Assembly (NCBI RefSeq): GCF_036231945.1 | Contig: NZ_CP109599.1 | Coordinates: 372,001-436,000, forward strand | DNA length: 64,000 nt | DNA from: Streptomyces sp. NBC_01429 | GTDB taxonomy: Bacteria > Actinomycetota > Actinomycetes > Streptomycetales > Streptomycetaceae | Direction: 5' to 3' | In this document: piece by piece, positions 60,555 through 64,000 of the stretch | How positions within the stretch are numbered: position 1 is the first letter of the stretch | Layout: each line of letters begins with the position of its first letter | The notes under the pieces: model-generated | Told to the model about the DNA's origin: nothing | What the model saw: only the letters and a program-made list of their open reading frames with translations | Database searches by the model: none | Translations under genes and position numbers: made by a program

Positions 60555-61795
60555 CCGAGTCCCTCAGCAAGCAGCCCGTCGGCGACCAGCCCCTCATCAG
60601 CCAGCCCGTCACCCGCGACCCGCTCAGCCCCCTCGACCCGCCCGCCGAGTACACCCGGCTGCGCGAGGACCAGCCCATCGTCAAGGTGCGCTTCCCCAAC
60701 GGCTCGGCCGGCTGGATGGTCACCCGCTTCGAAGAGGGCAGCCAGGTCTTCAACGACCCGCGGCTGAGCGCGAGGCGTCCGCGCCACGACACGCCCGAGG
60801 GAGAGGTCGACGAGGCCGACGACAGCGCGCCGTTCGACGTGGGCTTCGTCATGATGGACGAACCCGAGCACGGCGCCTACCGTCGGCTGCTCACCGGCCG
60901 CTTCACACCGAAGGCCGTCCAGAACAAGCTGCAGCCGTACATCGACAAGATCGTGGACGAACACCTGGACGCCATCGCCGCCGGGCCGGAGACGTTCGAC
61001 TTCGTCGAGGCCATGGCGCTGCCCATCCCGTGCCTGGTGATCTGCGAGCTGCTCGGCGTCCCCTACGAGGACCGCGACGGCTTCCACGAGGCCACGGTGG
61101 ACCTGATGGACATGGGCAAGAGCCGCGAGGTGCGCGACAAGGGCGCCCACTGGCTGATCCGTTACATCACCGGCCTGGTCGCCGAGAAGCGCCGGACCGG
61201 AGCCACCGACGGCATCCTCGCCGAGCTGATCAACAAGGCCGACGGCGAGGACGCGATACTGAGCGAACGGCAGCTCATCGGCCTGGGCGTGCTGCTGCTG
61301 TTCGCCGGGCACGACACCACGGCCGCCATGATGGGCCTGTCCACACTCACCCTGCTCACGCATGACGAGCAGCGCGCGGAGCTGATGGAGCATCCGGAGA
61401 AGATGGGCACCGCGGTCGAGGAGCTGATGCGCTACCTGACCATCGTCCAGTTCGGCCTGGGCCGGGTGGCGAAGGAGGATCTGGAGATCGGCGGCGCGCA
61501 GATCAAGAAGGGCGAGCTGGTGGTGGTCGCGATGAACGCCGCCAACCGTGACCCCCGCGCCTTCCAGGACCCCGACACCCTGGACATCGACCGCAAGATG
61601 GCCCGCCACATGGGCTTCGGCTACGGCGTCCACGCCTGCCTCGGCCAGAACGTCGCCCGGGCCGAGCTGAAGACCGTCCTGCCCAAGCTCTTCCAGCGCT
61701 TCCCGAACCTGCGGCTCGCCGGCTCCCCGGAGGAGGTCCCCATGGACTTCACCGGCACCAACTACGGCGTCCGCAAGCTCATGGTCACCCGCTGA
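60551..61795 (+). CDS. Cytochrome P450
   Basis: A 414-aa soluble P450: VMMDEPEHGAYRRLLTGRF (C-helix), I-helix FAGHDTTAAM, K-helix EELMR, and haem loop FGYGVHACLGQNVAR are intact. ATG 60551 overlaps the preceding stop and has AGGAGCAG upstream. It is the last gene of the operon; ferredoxin and reductase are supplied in cis. The nearby aromatic-acid catabolic operon suggests it oxidises an aromatic or terpenoid carbon source rather than acting in antibiotic tailoring. Confidence 0.95.
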   Translation: MTESLSKQPVGDQPLISQPVTRDPLSPLDPPAEYTRLREDQPIVKVRFPNGSAGWMVTRFEEGSQVFNDPRLSARRPRHDTPEGEVDEADDSAPFDVGFVMMDEPEHGAYRRLLTGRFTPKAVQNKLQPYIDKIVDEHLDAIAAGPETFDFVEAMALPIPCLVICELLGVPYEDRDGFHEATVDLMDMGKSREVRDKGAHWLIRYITGLVAEKRRTGATDGILAELINKADGEDAILSERQLIGLGVLLLFAGHDTTAAMMGLSTLTLLTHDEQRAELMEHPEKMGTAVEELMRYLTIVQFGLGRVAKEDLEIGGAQIKKGELVVVAMNAANRDPRAFQDPDTLDIDRKMARHMGFGYGVHACLGQNVARAELKTVLPKLFQRFPNLRLAGSPEEVPMDFTGTNYGVRKLMVTR

Positions 61796-61817
61796 CCTTC
61801 CGCCGTCCGACGACTCG

Positions 61818-61854
61818 CCGGGCAGGACCGGGCTCCCGTGCCGGTCCTGCCCGG
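61818..61854. terminator. 14-bp hairpin between convergent genes
   Basis: Arms 61818-61831 and 61841-61854 pair perfectly with a 9-nt loop, between the P450 and the convergent MHS transporter gene. It can terminate both. Confidence 0.8.
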
Positions 61855-61879
61855 TCGGCGTTCGCCGCCCCGGGGAGAG

Positions 61880-63250
61880 TCAGCCGCGCAGCGACGCGGC
61901 GGGTGTGCTCGGGTCCGTGGCCCCGTCCCGGCGCGCGTCCGAGCCGCGTGCGATGTGCCGTGCGTACAGGACGGCGAAAATGGTCAGGAGCTGGCAGAGG
62001 ACGACGAAGAGGACGACGAGCCAGGGGCCGCCGCTGACGGCGACGAGGGCGGTGGCGATGAACGGCGTGGTGCCGCCGAGCAGCATGACGTTGAGTTCAC
62101 GGGACGCGGCGATCGCGGTGAACCGGTAGCGCGTCTCGAAGAGTTCGGCCAGGAAGGCGGACTGTGAGCCGAGCATGGCGCTCTGCCCGACCCCGTACGC
62201 CACGGCCATGGCCAGGACGACGACGACCGGCTGCCTGGTGTCGAGCATCAGGAAGAAGGGCGGGATGTAGAGCGCCGTGAAGACGGCCCCGCCGGCCAGG
62301 ACGGGCATCCGGCCGATCCGGTCGGAGAGAAGGCCGAAGAGCGGGACGGTGAAGATGCTGGTGCCGGTGGCCGCGATGACACCCACGGTGGCCACGGTCG
62401 CGGACATGTCGAGTGTGTTCTTGATGTAGCTCAGCGAGAACGTGTTGACGAGGTAGCCGGCCACGTTCAGTCCGGAGCCGCAGAGCAGCCCGATGACGAG
62501 CTGGCGGGGGCTCTCCCGCAGCGCCTGTATCAACGGGATCTTCTTCGGGGCGGCAGCCGTCCCCTGACCGGCGGTCTTCTTGGCTTCGAGGAACTCGGGG
62601 GTCTCCTCGATCCTGCGGCGGATGAAGAGGGCCACACCGAAGATGACGAAGCTCGCGAGGAACGGGACGCGCCAGGCCCAGTCGAGCAGGACGTCGCGCG
62701 GTACGGCGCCCAGGATGGCGAAGAACCCGGTGGACAGGACGAAGGCGAGTCCGACGGACGCCTGGGAGAACGAGGTGTAGAAGCCCCGGCGGTGTGCCGG
62801 TGTGTACTCCGACACGGCGGTGACCGCTCCGGCGAACTCGGCTCCCGCGCCGAGCCCCTGGAGCATGCGGGTGAGGGCGAGCAGGATCGGCGCCCACACT
62901 CCGATGGTCTCGTACGTGGGCAGCAGTCCGACGGCGACGGTGGCGGCGCCCATCAGGGTGATGGTGAAGATCAGGACGGGCTTGCGGCCCACCCGGTCCC
63001 CGACGTGTGCGGCGAGCAGGCCGCCGAGGGGCCGGACGAAGAAGGCCACGGCGAAGATGGCGAAGGAGGCGAGTGTGCCGGCCACGGTGGACTGGTCGGG
63101 GAAGAACAGGGGGCCGAACACCAGGGCCGAGGCGGCTCCGTAGAGCGCGAAGTCGTACCACTCGATGACCGTGCCGATGGAGCTGGCGATGACAACTCTT
63201 CTGGTGGCCCGCTTGTCGTACACGGGTGGAGAAGGCGGCTGCTGTGTCAC
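61880..63250 (-). CDS. MHS-family MFS metabolite:H+ symporter
   Basis: A 456-aa transporter with twelve predicted helices. VVIASSIGTVIEWYDFALYG at the start and the loop GDRVGRKPVLIFTITLMG are hallmarks of the metabolite:H+ symporter group (shikimate, citrate, dicarboxylate, proline/betaine carriers); the second half has LLSDRIGRMPVLAG. GTG 63250 is the start, with a purine-rich AAAAGAG upstream. It probably imports the organic acid used by the local catabolic enzymes. Confidence 0.92.
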   Translation of the reverse strand: MTQQPPSPPVYDKRATRRVVIASSIGTVIEWYDFALYGAASALVFGPLFFPDQSTVAGTLASFAIFAVAFFVRPLGGLLAAHVGDRVGRKPVLIFTITLMGAATVAVGLLPTYETIGVWAPILLALTRMLQGLGAGAEFAGAVTAVSEYTPAHRRGFYTSFSQASVGLAFVLSTGFFAILGAVPRDVLLDWAWRVPFLASFVIFGVALFIRRRIEETPEFLEAKKTAGQGTAAAPKKIPLIQALRESPRQLVIGLLCGSGLNVAGYLVNTFSLSYIKNTLDMSATVATVGVIAATGTSIFTVPLFGLLSDRIGRMPVLAGGAVFTALYIPPFFLMLDTRQPVVVVLAMAVAYGVGQSAMLGSQSAFLAELFETRYRFTAIAASRELNVMLLGGTTPFIATALVAVSGGPWLVVLFVVLCQLLTIFAVLYARHIARGSDARRDGATDPSTPAASLRG

Positions 63251-63455
63251 GGTGACTCTTTTCTGGATCGCTGTTGCTGTTCGTCGTTGAAAGGCAGAAC
63301 GCGACGTGGGTCGATGAGCACCTGGCCGGGGCCGCTCCCCCGCACGCTCGGCGTGCGCGGGGAAGGGCCGGCCGCCCGGCACGGCGCCGGGCGCCGCGCG
63401 GGTACTGGGGAGGGGGGAAGCGGAAGGCGGTACGGGGCGACGCGGGACGGGGTCC

Positions 63456-64000
63456 TCAGCGCGCGGCGACCGCCTGCCGGAGCGCGGGGAGCGCCTCCGG
63501 GTCGGAGAGGGCCGAGCCGACGGCGACACCGCGGCAGCCGGCGGCGAGGAACGCGGCGGCGTTCGAGGCGTCCACCCCGCCCGTCGCGACGAAACGCGCC
63601 GTGGGGAACGGGGCGAGGTGGGCGGCTATCCAGTCGGGGCCCAGTTGTTTCGCGGGGAACGCCTTGAGCCAGGTGTGGCCGGCGGCGAGGGCCGTGGCGA
63701 TCTCGGTGGCGGTGGCCACGCCGGGCAGGTGGGGCAGGCCGAGGCGCGCCGACCCGGCGACGACCTCGGGGTGGAACCCGGGCGCCACCGTGAAGGCGGC
63801 GCCCAGGTCATGGACGGCGGTCAGCTGTTCGACCGAGGTGACCGTACCGGCACCGATCCGTTTGCCGAGGGGCGCGGCGGCGGCGATCGCCGCGCGCAGC
63901 GCGGGGAACGCGTCGGGGCTCTGTACGGGGACCTCGACCAGCTCCACTCCGAAGTCCCAGGCCCTCTCGCACATCTCCACCGTCTTTTCGGGGGTGAGAT
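63456..64000 (-). CDS. KDPG/4-hydroxy-2-oxoglutarate aldolase (partial)
   Basis: The N-terminus lies beyond the right edge; 181 residues are visible. Class I aldolase pattern: VELVEVPVQSPDAFPALRAA, RIGAGTVTSVEQL, AAFTVAPGFHPEV, the Schiff-base Lys in HTWLKAFPAKQLGP, and FVATGGVDASNAAAFLAAG. It cleaves 2-keto-3-deoxy-6-phosphogluconate or 4-hydroxy-2-oxoglutarate to pyruvate and an aldehyde. The reading frame is open to base 64000, so an upstream start is expected. The neighbouring transporter suggests sugar-acid or keto-acid catabolism. Confidence 0.9.
   Translation of the reverse strand, partial: LTPEKTVEMCERAWDFGVELVEVPVQSPDAFPALRAAIAAAAPLGKRIGAGTVTSVEQLTAVHDLGAAFTVAPGFHPEVVAGSARLGLPHLPGVATATEIATALAAGHTWLKAFPAKQLGPDWIAAHLAPFPTARFVATGGVDASNAAAFLAAGCRGVAVGSALSDPEALPALRQAVAAR

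Overview
The window reads as high-GC actinobacterial DNA, almost certainly Streptomyces. Codon third positions are strongly G/C, GTG starts are common, and the genes include a mycothiol-type DinB enzyme, a Tat-exported protein, P450/3Fe-4S ferredoxin pairs and short cysteine-rich leader peptides. It looks like an accessory region with specialised-metabolism genes on the left and catabolic genes on the right.

Region 1 (1-14 kb) is a biosynthetic cluster. It holds a luciferase-like monooxygenase (cut by the left edge), a hotdog thioesterase, a mycothiol-dependent isomerase-like protein, a one-module type I PKS with a discrete ACP, a carboxymuconolactone decarboxylase-like protein, a DUF2156/MprF-type aminoacyl-tRNA transferase, a 53-aa protein, a second seryl-tRNA synthetase, a flavin reductase and an acyl-CoA ligase. 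Between these genes lies a 92-nt tRNA-Ser-like gene on the minus strand. It keeps the acceptor stem, D-arm, long variable arm, T-arm and G73, but has no recognisable 7-nt anticodon loop with U33. Beside a SerRS paralogue and a transferase of the kind that uses Ser-tRNA in azoxy antibiotic biosynthesis (valanimycin VlmL/VlmA), this suggests a tRNA used only to carry serine to a metabolite. Four + strand promoter regions of this cluster (699, 7145, 8189, 12047) each carry three CTGAC-type heptamers spaced exactly 11 bp, as expected of a SARP/OmpR-fold activator. No such regulator is encoded in the window.

Region 2 (14.6-32.2 kb) is a secondary-lipid (PUFA-synthase-like) operon: a wax ester synthase/DGAT-type acyltransferase, a thioester-reductase-like SDR, PfaD-type enoyl reductase, PfaA-type KS-AT-ACP-KR-DH with one ACP, and PfaC-type KS-CLF-AT-DH-DH. 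A secreted amidohydrolase follows.

Region 3 (33.4-38 kb) is a scarred zone: a sulfurtransferase fragment joined to an ABC-ATPase fragment, an SDR gene in two pieces around a TetR gene, and an intact P450/ferredoxin pair preceded by palindromes. Region 4 (38-42.7 kb) encodes an exported glutaminase-like protein with a ricin lectin tail and a GH76-type glycosidase, translationally coupled.

Region 5 (42.7-49.6 kb) is a sulfonate/sulfur locus: two divergent flavin monooxygenases, each preceded by a small Cys-ending leader peptide, then GNAT, permease, ATPase and substrate-binding lipoprotein genes. Region 6 (49.6-64 kb) is aromatic catabolism. The lower 4,5-cleavage route (PDC lactonase, OMA tautomerase, OMA hydratase, CHA aldolase) sits with an MFS transporter and a divergent GntR. 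A second operon has TetR, ferredoxin, ferredoxin reductase, a 6PGDH-CMD fusion and P450, followed by an MHS transporter and a KDPG-type aldolase cut by the right edge.
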